62,222 bases of DNA from Streptosporangium carneum. GTDB lineage: Bacteria > Actinomycetota > Actinomycetes > Streptosporangiales > Streptosporangiaceae. The position numbers and the translations under genes were made by a program. The first letter of the stretch is position 1. Each line of letters begins with the position of its first letter. The stretch is taken from NCBI RefSeq assembly GCF_027922005.1, contig NZ_BSEV01000009.1, positions 1 through 62,222 of the forward strand. The letters run 5' to 3'. Below the pieces are notes generated by a model. That model saw only the letters and a program-made list of their open reading frames with translations. It searched no databases and was not told the origin of the DNA. This document shows, piece after piece, positions 8,741 to 17,176 of the stretch.

Positions 8741-9187
8741 ATGACCCCTCGGCTCAGCGATTCCGATGGGCCCCGGCTCTCACCCACGGTGCGGGCGCAC
8801 CTGACCGACGCGCGCGACTGCCTCGAGGAGGCGGGCGCCGCCCGAACCCCCGCAACCCGCTACGTCGCCGCCCACCTGGCGGCGCTCAGGGCGGCGGCCG
8901 CCGTCCTGGCCGCACGGCCGCGTCCCCTGGACGGCCGCAGGCGTCGCCTGCGCAGCGCCTGGGAGCTGCTGCCCGAGGCCGAGCCCCGACTCGCCGACTG
9001 GGCCCCCTACTTCGAGATCAGCGCGACCAAGCGGGCCGCGGCCGAGGCGGGGATGACCCGCATGGTCTCGGCCAGGGACGCCGAGGAGCTGGTCTCCGAG
9101 GCGGAGCGGTTCGTCGTCACGGTGGAGAAGCTTCTCGGCGTCCCTGCCCAGCCCATGCTGCCCACCCGGGTTCCCATGGCCGGCTAG
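8741..9187 (+). CDS. SAV_6107-family HEPN domain protein under SOS control
   Basis: A helical protein of 148 residues. ATG 8741 is preceded by AAGGAGG at nine bases; an in-frame GTG at 8585 would add a low-complexity tail and has no ribosome site. The segment TRYVAAHLAALRAAAAVLAARP and the end VVTVEKLLG fit the SAV_6107-type HEPN family, which in other actinomycetes is often found beside SOS translesion polymerases (DinB, DnaE2). Here no polymerase gene is adjacent, but the promoter carries two LexA boxes, so DNA damage probably induces it. No R-x4-6-H nuclease motif of toxic HEPN proteins is obvious. Molecular function unknown. Confidence 0.75.
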   Translation: MTPRLSDSDGPRLSPTVRAHLTDARDCLEEAGAARTPATRYVAAHLAALRAAAAVLAARPRPLDGRRRRLRSAWELLPEAEPRLADWAPYFEISATKRAAAEAGMTRMVSARDAEELVSEAERFVVTVEKLLGVPAQPMLPTRVPMAG

Positions 9188-9265
9188 CCCCCTCGCCGGC
9201 GGTCCTCGCCCCGAACACCCCGCCGATCACCGGCCGTCCTCTCATGGGCGGCCGGTCTCTTCGTG

Positions 9266-9299
9266 CCCCCGCCCTGGCCGGACGGGGGACGGGCGGGGG
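9266..9299. terminator. Convergent hairpin terminator
   Basis: CCCCCGCCC and GGGCGGGGG form a perfect 9-bp stem around a 16-base loop. It lies between the plus-strand HEPN gene and the minus-strand phosphatase gene, ending two bases before the phosphatase stop codon. Confidence 0.55.
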
Positions 9300-9301
9300 A
9301 G

Positions 9302-10534
9302 TCAGACGGAGGAGGCCGTCGGGCGGGTGGCGCGGTGGCGCAGCAGGAGCATGGCGGCGTCGTCGCCCAGAGGTCTGCCCACGTGACGCAGCAGGTCGGC
9401 GCGCAGGGCGTCGAGGGCGAGCTGCGGGTCGGCGCCGCTCAGCAGGTGCGCCCTGGCGGGCAGCGGGTAGAACTGGCCCGTTCCATCGCGCGCCTCGATG
9501 ACCCCGTCGGTGTAGAAGAGGACCTGGTCGCCGGGCTCGAACGGGATCTGGTGCGGAACGGCCTCACTCGCCTTCAGCGAGGCCATGCCCAGCGGCAGCG
9601 CCTCGTCCGGCGGGTCGGCGAACCAGGGCCTGCCGTCGGCGGCCAGCACCATCGGGGCGGGGTGGCCGCAGTTGATGACGGTGATCGAGGTCCCCTCCGC
9701 CAGCTCGGCGGCGTCGGCCAGCTCGGTGATCTCGGCCAGGATGGCGGTGACGAACTGCTCGCCGGACAGCTCCCTGGTCAGGGCGTTCTCGAGGCGGGCC
9801 ACCACGCCCTGCAGCTTGGCCTCGTCGTGGGCGGCCTCCCTGAAGGCGCCCAGCACCACCGCGGCGGTCTCGACGGCCTCCAGGCCCTTGCCCTGGACGT
9901 CTCCCACGATGATCCGGACCCCGTGCGGGGTGGTCACCACCTCGTACAGGTCGCCGCCGATGAGGGCCTCAGCCGTGGCGGAGGTGTAGGAGACGGCGAC
10001 TCCGATCCCCGGGCCCGCCCTGCGCGGCACGGGCCGCAGCAGCACCCGCTGGGCGGCCTCGGCCACCGAGCGGACGTCGGCGAGCTGACGCTCGTGCCGG
10101 AGCCGTCCGGCGCTCGCCAGCACGCTGGCCACGGTGACGCCGAGGATGGCGGCCACGGTGATGTTCGTGCGGGACGTCCAGAGGATGTCGTTGTAGAGCC
10201 CCAGGGCGACGCACAGCGCCAGGGCGATGACGCCGACCGCCGTGGTCCTGGCCAGGCCGCAGGCCACGCTGGCGAAGGCGGGGCCGAGGGCCAGCAGGGG
10301 CAGCAGTCCCGACGTCGGCCCCGAGCCGAAGTCGATCAGCGCGACCACGGCCATGACGACGAACGGCAGCAGCTTGAGCGTGTCCTGCGTCCTGGTGCCT
10401 CCGACAGAGGTCAGCAGCCGCAGGAAGGCGCGGGTCTTGGTCGACCCCAGCGACGCCTTGAGGGCGTCGAAACGGCTCTTCGGGCGCGATTGAGAGTGAT
10501 CGTGCCGATCCTCTCCGCGGGCCATGTCCACCAC
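9302..10534 (-). CDS. Membrane-anchored PP2C/SpoIIE-type serine phosphatase
   Basis: About 410 residues. Residues roughly 50-150 hold several hydrophobic helices (LLPFVVMAVVALIDFG, LLPLLALGPAFASVACGLA, ITVAAILGVTVASVLA). A short coiled linker (RLRHERQLADVRSVAEAAQ) leads into a SpoIIE/PP2C domain. Its metal-binding landmarks are present: GGDLYEV, VGDVQGKGLEA, NCGHPAPM, FYTDGVIEARD and GDDAAML. Such enzymes dephosphorylate anti-sigma-factor antagonists, so it probably works in a partner-switching pathway; an RsbW-like kinase lies far away at 38.6 kb. The start is GTG 10534 or ATG 10525; neither has a strong ribosome site. Confidence 0.9.
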   Translation of the reverse strand: MVDMARGEDRHDHSQSRPKSRFDALKASLGSTKTRAFLRLLTSVGGTRTQDTLKLLPFVVMAVVALIDFGSGPTSGLLPLLALGPAFASVACGLARTTAVGVIALALCVALGLYNDILWTSRTNITVAAILGVTVASVLASAGRLRHERQLADVRSVAEAAQRVLLRPVPRRAGPGIGVAVSYTSATAEALIGGDLYEVVTTPHGVRIIVGDVQGKGLEAVETAAVVLGAFREAAHDEAKLQGVVARLENALTRELSGEQFVTAILAEITELADAAELAEGTSITVINCGHPAPMVLAADGRPWFADPPDEALPLGMASLKASEAVPHQIPFEPGDQVLFYTDGVIEARDGTGQFYPLPARAHLLSGADPQLALDALRADLLRHVGRPLGDDAAMLLLRHRATRPTASSV

Positions 10535-10633
10535 ATCTCGTTAAATGCCATGTTTGCCTTTTCCTACCACAGCGATCGTGACCCGTGGCGGGATGCAGGC
10601 GATGTTCTAACGAGACGGCAAGATTTCCGGCTC

Positions 10634-10662
10634 GTGGGTACGCCGAGGCGTGACGTACCCAC
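10634..10662 (-). terminator. Rho-independent-like terminator of bldD
   Basis: GTGGGTACG and CGTACCCAC form a perfect 9-bp stem with an 11-base loop. It starts 14 bases beyond the bldD stop codon on the minus strand. No long U-tract follows, which is usual in actinomycetes. Confidence 0.65.
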
Positions 10663-10676
10663 TGCCGGACAGGTCG

Positions 10677-11171
10677 TCAGAAGGACTCGACGGCTCGGCG
10701 GGCCTCGGGGTCCAGGACGCCCCAGGTGATGAGCTCCTCGGTGAGCTCACTGGGGGACTTGTCATAGATCACGGCGAGAGAGCGCAGGTCCTCCTGGCGG
10801 ATGGACAGCACCTTGCCGTTGTAGTCGCCACGCTGGCTCTGGATGGTGGCCGCGTAACGAGCCAGCGCGCCCGCCTTCTCCTTCGGGAGCTGGGCAAGAC
10901 GCTCAAGGTCGATCACAAGCTTCGGTGTCGGGCCGAGCGGGCTCGGCGCACTGCCCCCGGGAAGCAGCTCATTGACCGGCACCCCGTAGAAGTCCGCCAG
11001 CTCGGCCAGCTTCTGCACCGTGACCGCGCGGTCGCCACGCTCGTACGAGCCGACGACAACGGCCTTCCAGCGGCCGCGGGACTTCTCTTCGACTCCGTGC
11101 AGGGACAAGCCCTGCTGGGTGCGAATCGCGCGGAGTCTTGCACCCAGCGACTTGGCGTATTCAGACGGCAT
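10677..11171 (-). CDS. bldD: BldD, developmental master regulator (c-di-GMP-binding)
   Basis: A DNA-binding repressor of 164 residues that in Streptomyces holds back sporulation genes when dimerised by cyclic di-GMP. The N-terminal XRE-type HTH (LRAIRTQQGLSLHGVEEKS and VVVGSYERGDRAVTVQKLAE) matches Streptomyces BldD almost residue for residue. The C-terminal domain holds the c-di-GMP signature RxD-x8-RxxD as R114-G-D116 and R125-QE-D128; the usual RQDD reads RQED here, with the ligand residues intact. ATG 11171 follows a G-rich ribosome site at seven bases. In Streptomyces the gene lies next to pyrR; here the arginine block separates them. Confidence 0.97.
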   Translation of the reverse strand: MPSEYAKSLGARLRAIRTQQGLSLHGVEEKSRGRWKAVVVGSYERGDRAVTVQKLAELADFYGVPVNELLPGGSAPSPLGPTPKLVIDLERLAQLPKEKAGALARYAATIQSQRGDYNGKVLSIRQEDLRSLAVIYDKSPSELTEELITWGVLDPEARRAVESF

Positions 11172-11318
11172 CGTGTGGCCCCCCGGCTCTGTTATGTACT
11201 GCTTTCACTTGATTGTGCTCCCTCGCAACTTATGCCCCAGCCACCGGTATGGCGCCCGGGGTAGGCACCTTCGGTGACCGAAGCGTCAGGGTTTACCCGG
11301 TAACGTCGCGAGGTGTGG

Positions 11319-11331
11319 TTACGGACAGTGA
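11319..11331. promoter_or_regulatory. Candidate BldD box upstream of bldD
   Basis: TTACGGACAGTGA keeps both half-sites of the BldD consensus (TnACnC-W-GnGTnA) at correct spacing, but two of the central bases differ. BldD represses its own gene in Streptomyces. The site lies about 150 bases upstream of the bldD start, and the nearby TTACCCGGTAA palindrome (11293-11303) is a second, less canonical candidate. Confidence 0.35.
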
Positions 11332-11442
11332 CGGTAAAGCTGTGGACGCCTAAGGTCAAGCTGATTGGAAAAAAGATGTCGAATCCGATCCGATGTGGTC
11401 CGCCTCAAACGCCGTGCTTGTCCCATCGCGGATAGTGAATCA

Positions 11443-12351
11443 TCACGGTTTCTCGTGCTTCCCGGCGGACCCTGACTTCTTGGGGGGATTCCTGGGCAAC
11501 ATCATCACCGGGCACGGCGCCGAGCGTATGATCTTCAACGAGGTGTCGCCGAGGAAGACCCGGCGCAGCGGTCCGGTTTCACTGGAGGCGCAGATCAGGA
11601 TGGAATCCTCGCAGTCGATACGGCTGAGCGCCGTCGCCACGTTCCTGCCCTCGAGCACGTTCACCTCGACCTGGACGTCCCCGTGTCTCCTGGAGATCTC
11701 CTCGAGGTCGGCCGCCACCCTCTCCCTGAGCCTGCCGAGCATCTCCTCCTCGACCTTCGCCGGCCGCCCGCCGCTCAGCACGATGGTGATCAGGCGCAGC
11801 GACGCGCCCGTCCGCGCGGCCAGCGCGAAGGCCTGCCGTACGGCCTCGTCCGAGGCCGGGTCGCGCCGGTAGGCCACGGTCAGCCTCTCGATCCCGGGCG
11901 GGCGCTCCTCGCCGTATCCCCGGGGGGCCAGGGCCACCGGCACCGGGGAGGTGTGCAGGAGCTGGTCGGCGGTGCTGCCGATCCGGATGCGGCCCCTGCC
12001 GCCTCCCGGAGCCGAGCCGACGACCACCACGTCGGCCCCGATCCTTCCGGCGAGCTGGACCAGGCCGCGCCCGCTGCCCCGGTGGGCGGCCGAGACGTAC
12101 TCGACCGGCACGTCCCGTACGTCGGCCATGGCATTGCGGGCCTGCTCCAGGGTGTGGGCGGCCTGCTCGGCCACGTAGGTCCGCCACTCGGCGTCGATCC
12201 TGCCGGGGCCCGGCGTCGGCCAGGCGGGCACGTGCACGTGTCCGACCGTCAGCCTGGCCCCCGTCTGGCGGGCCAGCAGCACGGCCAGCCTCAGCCCGTC
12301 CTGGCCGCGGCCGCCGGGAATGAACCCGGCGAGGATTTGGTCGATCTTCAT
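11443..12351 (-). CDS. Tandem universal stress protein (two UspA domains)
   Basis: A cytoplasmic protein of 302 residues with two UspA folds. The first (1-145) ends in the ATP-binding pattern VVVGSAPGGGRGRIRIGSTA, fitting G-2x-G-9x-G-(S/T). The second (155-290) has a degenerate version around SSETGPLRRVFLGDTS, so only the first half is likely to bind ATP. Its ATG overlaps the TGA of the upstream permease gene (ATGA), indicating translational coupling; in several bacteria Usp proteins pair with or regulate transporters. The tail is Lys/Pro-rich. It is the last gene of the arginine-related block. Confidence 0.9.
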   Translation of the reverse strand: MKIDQILAGFIPGGRGQDGLRLAVLLARQTGARLTVGHVHVPAWPTPGPGRIDAEWRTYVAEQAAHTLEQARNAMADVRDVPVEYVSAAHRGSGRGLVQLAGRIGADVVVVGSAPGGGRGRIRIGSTADQLLHTSPVPVALAPRGYGEERPPGIERLTVAYRRDPASDEAVRQAFALAARTGASLRLITIVLSGGRPAKVEEEMLGRLRERVAADLEEISRRHGDVQVEVNVLEGRNVATALSRIDCEDSILICASSETGPLRRVFLGDTSLKIIRSAPCPVMMLPRNPPKKSGSAGKHEKP

Positions 12352-13772
12352 CGGACACTCCGGTTGAGGCGCGAGTGGCGGAAGCCGTACAGGAAGTAGG
12401 CGAGCAGGCCGACGACCATCCAGATCCCGAAGGCCAGCCAGGTGACGCCGGCCAGTCCCATCATCACGAGGATGCAGAAGATCACTCCGAGGATCGGCGT
12501 CACGGGGAAGAACGGGGTCCTGAAGCTGCGGGGCAGGTCGGGCTGGGTGTAGCGGAGCACGAGCACGCCGACGTTGACGATGGCGAAGGCGAACAGGGTG
12601 CCGATGCTGGTGGCCTCGGCGAGCTGGCCCAGCGGGATGAACCCGGCGAGCACGGAGACGAAGGCCGCGACGATGAGCGTGTTGGCGATCGGGACCTGGC
12701 GGCGCGGGTCGACCTTCTCGAAGATCTTCGGGATCAGGCCGTCGCGCGACATCGCGAACAGGATGCGGGTCTGGCCGTAGAGCACGGTGAGGACCACGCT
12801 GGCGATGGCGATGACCGCGCCGAAGGAGATGATCACGCCCGCCCAGGTGGAGCCGGTCGCCTGGTCGGCGATCAGGGCGAGGCTGGCCTCGGTGCTCTCC
12901 GGGTCGAACTCCTGCCACGGCATGGCCCCTACGGCGGCCAGCGCGACCAGCACGTAGATGACCGTGACGATGACCAGGGAGAAGATGATCGCCAGGGGCA
13001 GGTCGCGCTTGGGGTTCTTGGCCTCCTCGCCGGCGGTGGAGGCCGCGTCGAAGCCGATGTAGGAGAAGAAGACCTGCGAGGCGGCGGCGGTGATGCCCGC
13101 GATGCCCAGCGGGGCGAAGGGCGTCAGGTTGCCGCTCTCGAAGGCGGTGAAGGCCACTACGCAGAAGAACGCCAGCACCGCGACCTTGATCAGCACGAAG
13201 ACCGCGTTCGCGGTCGCGCTCTCCGAGGCGCCGCGCAGCAGCAGCCAGGTGGCCAGCAGGACGATCAGGATCGCGGTGAGGTTGATCACTCCGCCCTGGT
13301 CGCCGGGGGAGTGGGTGATGGCGTCCGGCAGCTGCCAGCCGAACAGGTCGCGGAGGAAGTGGTTGAGGTACTCGCCCCAGCCGACCGCGACCGCCGCGAC
13401 GGAGACGGCGTACTCCAGCATCAGGCACCAGCCGCACACCCACGCCACGAGCTCGCCCAGCGTCGCGTAGGCGTAGGAGTAGGACGATCCGGAGACCGGG
13501 ATGGTCCCGGCCAGCTCGGCGTACGACAGGGCGGAGAACAGGGCCGTGATCGCGGCGAGCACGAAGGAGGCGACCACGGCGGGCCCCGCCTTCGGCACGG
13601 CCTGGCCGAGGATGACGAAGATGCCGGTGCCGAGCGTGGCGCCGACGCTGAAGAGGGTGAGCTGCCACAGGGTCATGGTCCGGCGCAGTTCGCCGCCCTC
13701 GCCGTGGCCGCCCTCCGCGACGATCTGCTGGGCGGGCTTGGTGCGGAAAAGCCGTTGCGACACGGAAACCAT
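12348..13772 (-). CDS. APC-superfamily amino acid permease (cationic amino acid transporter type)
   Basis: An inner-membrane transporter of 474 residues with about 12-13 hydrophobic helices. TM1 carries SVGATLGTGIFVILG, the unwound substrate-binding GxGIF motif of the APC superfamily, and SSYSYAYATLGELVAW marks TM3. GFDAASTAGEEAKNPKRDLP is typical of the CAT/YfnA subgroup, so arginine, ornithine or another amino acid is the likely substrate. It follows the arcC terminator on the same strand and is coupled to the Usp gene, so the two form a separate unit near the arginine deiminase operon. Confidence 0.88.
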   Translation of the reverse strand: MVSVSQRLFRTKPAQQIVAEGGHGEGGELRRTMTLWQLTLFSVGATLGTGIFVILGQAVPKAGPAVVASFVLAAITALFSALSYAELAGTIPVSGSSYSYAYATLGELVAWVCGWCLMLEYAVSVAAVAVGWGEYLNHFLRDLFGWQLPDAITHSPGDQGGVINLTAILIVLLATWLLLRGASESATANAVFVLIKVAVLAFFCVVAFTAFESGNLTPFAPLGIAGITAAASQVFFSYIGFDAASTAGEEAKNPKRDLPLAIIFSLVIVTVIYVLVALAAVGAMPWQEFDPESTEASLALIADQATGSTWAGVIISFGAVIAIASVVLTVLYGQTRILFAMSRDGLIPKIFEKVDPRRQVPIANTLIVAAFVSVLAGFIPLGQLAEATSIGTLFAFAIVNVGVLVLRYTQPDLPRSFRTPFFPVTPILGVIFCILVMMGLAGVTWLAFGIWMVVGLLAYFLYGFRHSRLNRSVR

Positions 13773-13830
13773 GGGGCGCCCCCTCGACTGGGCCGGTATG
13801 CGGATGATCCGTCGTGTCGGGGGGACTGAC

Positions 13831-13865
13831 CGGACCCCGCCCGCCGAAACGCGCGGGGCCGTCCG
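13831..13865 (-). terminator. Terminator of the arc operon
   Basis: An imperfect inverted repeat, GGACCCCGC with GCGGGG and TCCG (3-base bulge), starts directly behind the arcC stop codon. It suggests that the antiporter-arcA-arcB-arcC transcript ends here and that the permease-usp pair has its own promoter. Confidence 0.5.
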
Positions 13866-13866
13866 A

Positions 13867-14802
13867 TCACAGGGTGCTGGCGAGCGGCCAGGTGGCGTTG
13901 GGGGTCACGATGGTGCCCGCCTTGCCGTCCAGTATCCGCTCGGCCTCGTCCAGTTTCCCGATCGCGGCCATGTCGCCGGTCGTCTCGACGAACCTGCAGA
14001 CCGCCTCGACCTTCGGCCCCATGGACCCCGCGGGGAAGCGCTCGGCGCGGAGCTGGTGCGGGGTGGCGTGGAAGATCTCCTCCTGCTGCGGGGTGCCGAA
14101 GTTCCTGGCGACCCGCGGCACGTCGGTGAGGACCATGAGGACGTCCGCCTCCAGGGCCTCGGCCAGCACCGAGGCGGTCAGGTCCTTGTCGATGACCGCC
14201 TCGACTCCCTGGAGCTGACCCTTGTCGTTGCGGATGACCGGAATCCCGCCTCCTCCCGCGCAGACCGTGACCACGCCGTCACGGACGAGGCGGCGCAGCA
14301 GCCGGGTCTCCACGACGCGCTGCGGGACGGGGGAGGGCACGACCCTGCGCCAGTACTGCCCGTCGGGCTTGACCGTCCAGCCGTACTCCATGGCCAGTTT
14401 CTCCGCCTCTGCCTGTTCGTAGACCTGGCCGACGAACTTCGTCGGGTCGTCGAAGGCGGGGTCGACCGCGGAGACGAGCGTCTGGTTGACCGTGGCGGCC
14501 ACCTGCCTGCCCGGCAGCGCGTTCTGCAGCGCCTGCAGCATCCAGTAGCCGATCATCCCCTGGGTCTCCGCGCCGATCGTGTCGAGGGGGTAGGGCCTGG
14601 GCAGGTTGGGGTCGTTGGCGCTCTCCAGAGCCAGCACGCCCACCTGCGGGCCGTTCCCGTGGGTGATGATCAGCTCGTGCCGTTCGGCCAGTCTCGCCAG
14701 CGACGCGGCGGCGACGCGGACGTTCTCCCGCTGGGTCTCCGCGTCGGGCTTCTGCCCCCGGCGCAGCAGCGCGTTGCCCCCCAGGGCGACCAGGACGCGC
14801 AT
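13867..14802 (-). CDS. arcC: Carbamate kinase
   Basis: Last enzyme of the arginine deiminase pathway; it converts carbamoyl phosphate and ADP to ATP, CO2 and ammonia. The 311 residues match the family in length. The landmarks are RVLVALGGNALL at the N-terminus, IITHGNGPQVG, the PVIRND stretch and VIDKDLTASVLA. This is the ATP-yielding step, so the operon is catabolic. ATG 14802 lies 55 bases after the arcB stop. It shares a strand and order with the antiporter, arcA and arcB. Confidence 0.96.
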   Translation of the reverse strand: MRVLVALGGNALLRRGQKPDAETQRENVRVAAASLARLAERHELIITHGNGPQVGVLALESANDPNLPRPYPLDTIGAETQGMIGYWMLQALQNALPGRQVAATVNQTLVSAVDPAFDDPTKFVGQVYEQAEAEKLAMEYGWTVKPDGQYWRRVVPSPVPQRVVETRLLRRLVRDGVVTVCAGGGGIPVIRNDKGQLQGVEAVIDKDLTASVLAEALEADVLMVLTDVPRVARNFGTPQQEEIFHATPHQLRAERFPAGSMGPKVEAVCRFVETTGDMAAIGKLDEAERILDGKAGTIVTPNATWPLASTL

Positions 14803-14857
14803 TCTCAGCCTCCCAGGGGTACGGCGGGCTCGACGACGGGTGCGGTGGCGCGCATGC

Positions 14858-15862
14858 TCAGTCCCCCAGGGTCGCGACCATGACGGCCTTGATGGTGTGG
14901 AGCCGGTTCTCCGCCTGGTCGAAGACGATCGAGCGTGACGACTCGAAGACCTCCTCGGTGACCTCGAGAGCCTCGTGGCCCGTCTTCTCGAACAGCTCCT
15001 CGCCGACCTTGGTCTCCCGGTTGTGGAAGGCCGGCAGGCAGTGCATGAACCTCACCCTCGGGTTCCCCGTGGCCTCGACCACCCCGGCGTTCACCTGGTA
15101 CGGCATGAGCAGCTTGATCCGCTCGTCCCACACCTCCTTCGGCTCGCCCATGGACACCCACACGTCGGTGTAGAGGAAGTCGACGCCCTTGACGCCCTCG
15201 GCCACGTCGGCGGTGACGGTGATCCTCGCCCCGGTCTCCTTCGCCAGGTCCCTGGCGGGCTTGACGACCGCGTTGTCGTCGGGCCACAGCTCCTCGGGGG
15301 CGACGATGCGCACGTCCATGCCCATCATCGCGCCGGTGACCAGCAGCGAGTGGCCCATGTTGTTCCTGGCGTCGCCCAGGTAGGCGTAGGAGACCTCGCG
15401 CAGGGGCTTGTCGCTGTGCTCCTGCATGGTGAGCATGTCGGCGAGCATCTGCGTCGGGTGCCACTCGTCGGTGAGGCCGTTCCAGACGGGGACGCCCGCG
15501 TAGGCGGCCAGCTCCTCGACGTAGGCCTGCTTGCTGCCCCGGTACTCGATGCCGTCGAACATCCGGCCGAGCACCCGCGCGGTGTCCTTCACCGACTCCT
15601 TGTGACCCATCTGGGAGCCGCTCGGGTCCAGGTAGGTGACGTGGGCGCCCTGCTCGTGTGCGCCGACCTCGAAGGCGCACCGGGTGCGGGTCGAGGTCTT
15701 CTCGAAGATCAGGGCGATGTTCCTGCCCCGGAGGTGCGGCTCCTCGCTCCCGGCGTACTTGGCGGCCTTGAGGTCGGCCGACAGCTTGATCAGGAACCTG
15801 AACTCCTCGGGGGTGAAGTCGAGCTCTTTGAGGAAACTTCGGTTGCGCAGGTTGAATGCCAT
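14858..15862 (-). CDS. arcB: Ornithine carbamoyltransferase (catabolic)
   Basis: 334 residues. In this setting it splits citrulline with phosphate into ornithine and carbamoyl phosphate. The carbamoyl-phosphate site [14 protein letters not shown] is near residue 53, [14 protein letters not shown] supplies the HPxQ motif, and [12 protein letters not shown] holds the ornithine-binding HCLP. Anabolic and catabolic OTCases cannot be separated by these motifs; I infer the catabolic role from its place between arcA and arcC. The gene could equally be named argF. The ribosome site is GGGGG before ATG 15862. Confidence 0.94.
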   Translation of the reverse strand: MAFNLRNRSFLKELDFTPEEFRFLIKLSADLKAAKYAGSEEPHLRGRNIALIFEKTSTRTRCAFEVGAHEQGAHVTYLDPSGSQMGHKESVKDTARVLGRMFDGIEYRGSKQAYVEELAAYAGVPVWNGLTDEWHPTQMLADMLTMQEHSDKPLREVSYAYLGDARNNMGHSLLVTGAMMGMDVRIVAPEELWPDDNAVVKPARDLAKETGARITVTADVAEGVKGVDFLYTDVWVSMGEPKEVWDERIKLLMPYQVNAGVVEATGNPRVRFMHCLPAFHNRETKVGEELFEKTGHEALEVTEEVFESSRSIVFDQAENRLHTIKAVMVATLGD

Positions 15863-15886
15863 GTGTGTGCCCCCCGTGAGAAGAGA

Positions 15887-17131
15887 TCAGATGCCGTCGC
15901 GCTCGAGGGGGCAGCTCATGCACCGGGGACCGCCCCGGCCCCGGCCGAGCTCGCTGCCCCTGATGGTGATCACCTCGACGCCGTTGTCGCGCAGGTAGTT
16001 GTTCGTGGTGGTGTTGCGCTCGTAGGCGACGACCACGCCCGGGCTGACGGCCAGCACGTTGCAGCCGTCGTCCCACTGCTCCCGCTCGGCCGCGTAGACG
16101 TCCTGGGTGGGGGTGAGGATCCTGATCTCGTCCATGTCCATGGCCCAGGCGATGGCCCGGTGCATGTCCTCCGGGGCGTGATCGGTGATCTTGAGTTCCT
16201 TCTCCGTGTCACCGGGCTCGACGGTGTACGAGGGCAGCATGCCCAGCCCGGCGAACTTGGTGAACACCCCGACGTCCACGTTGGTCATGACGGTGTCCAG
16301 GTGCATGAACGCCCGTGCCTTCGGCATGTTCAACGCGACGATCTTCTTGGCGGCGCCCTTGGAGAACAGGCTCCGCGCGAGCATCTCGACCGCCTGGGGC
16401 TGGGTGCGCTCGCTCATCCCGATCAGCACGGCCCCCCTGCCGAGGACGAGCACGTCGCCGCCCTCGATGGTCGCGGGCGCGGAGGCCAGGCCCGGCATCC
16501 AGAGGTTGAAGCCCCCCTCGTCCGGTCTGTCGAACCCCGGGGCGAACAGCGGGTGGAAGCGGTAGACGGCCTCGTAGTTCACGGTCTCGCGCTGGCGCGC
16601 CTTCTTCTTCATCGCGTTGACGGAGACGCCGTCGTAGATCCAGCAGGAGGTGTCGCGGGTGAACAGGTGGTTGGGCAGCGGCGGCAGGACGAAGTCCTCC
16701 GGGTCCAGGGTGTGGAAGGCCAGGCTCTTGGGGTCGGTGCCCCTGTCCATGAGCTCCTGCTTGGTGATCCCGCCGGTGAGGTACAGCTGCAGGTCGGCCG
16801 AGTCCATCGCGTCCAGCGCGTTGCGCAGGGCGTCGACGGCCATCGGCCCGAAGAAGCGCTCGTCGATGACGTGGTCGAGGATGTACTTGCGGGCCTCGGG
16901 GATGTCGATCGTCTCGCGCAGCAGGTCGGCCAGCATGTGGACGACGATCCCGCGGTCGCGCAGCACCTGCTGGAACTCCTCGTGCTCCTCGACCGCGCGC
17001 TGCACCCACAGCACGTCGTCGAAGAGGAACTCGTCCTTGTTCGACGGGGTGAGCCGTTTCAGGGACAGTTCGGGCTTGTGGAGCAGGACGCGGTGAAGCC
17101 GACCGACTTCGGAGTCGACGTGAAAAGCCAT
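15887..17131 (-). CDS. arcA: Arginine deiminase
   Basis: Hydrolyses arginine to citrulline and ammonia, the first step of the pathway. 414 residues, as usual for the family. It starts [18 protein letters not shown], contains [15 protein letters not shown] and [15 protein letters not shown], and has the catalytic His region [14 protein letters not shown]. The active-site Cys is expected at residue 404 in [11 protein letters not shown], near the C-terminus. ATG 17131 lies 45 bases behind the antiporter gene, and the arcB start is 25 bases downstream of its stop, so the genes are one operon. In aerobic actinomycetes this pathway is patchy. Confidence 0.97.
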   Translation of the reverse strand: MAFHVDSEVGRLHRVLLHKPELSLKRLTPSNKDEFLFDDVLWVQRAVEEHEEFQQVLRDRGIVVHMLADLLRETIDIPEARKYILDHVIDERFFGPMAVDALRNALDAMDSADLQLYLTGGITKQELMDRGTDPKSLAFHTLDPEDFVLPPLPNHLFTRDTSCWIYDGVSVNAMKKKARQRETVNYEAVYRFHPLFAPGFDRPDEGGFNLWMPGLASAPATIEGGDVLVLGRGAVLIGMSERTQPQAVEMLARSLFSKGAAKKIVALNMPKARAFMHLDTVMTNVDVGVFTKFAGLGMLPSYTVEPGDTEKELKITDHAPEDMHRAIAWAMDMDEIRILTPTQDVYAAEREQWDDGCNVLAVSPGVVVAYERNTTTNNYLRDNGVEVITIRGSELGRGRGGPRCMSCPLERDGI

Positions 17132-17176
17132 TTCTCTTCCTTCGTCGTCGTTGACGGGTTCTCGCTGCGGGGGGCG

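Noticed and set aside
13773..13866. DosR-like box (GGGGACTGACCGGACCCC) upstream of the permease gene.
   Set aside because: The half-sites are not symmetrical at DosR spacing; the right part belongs to the arcC terminator hairpin.
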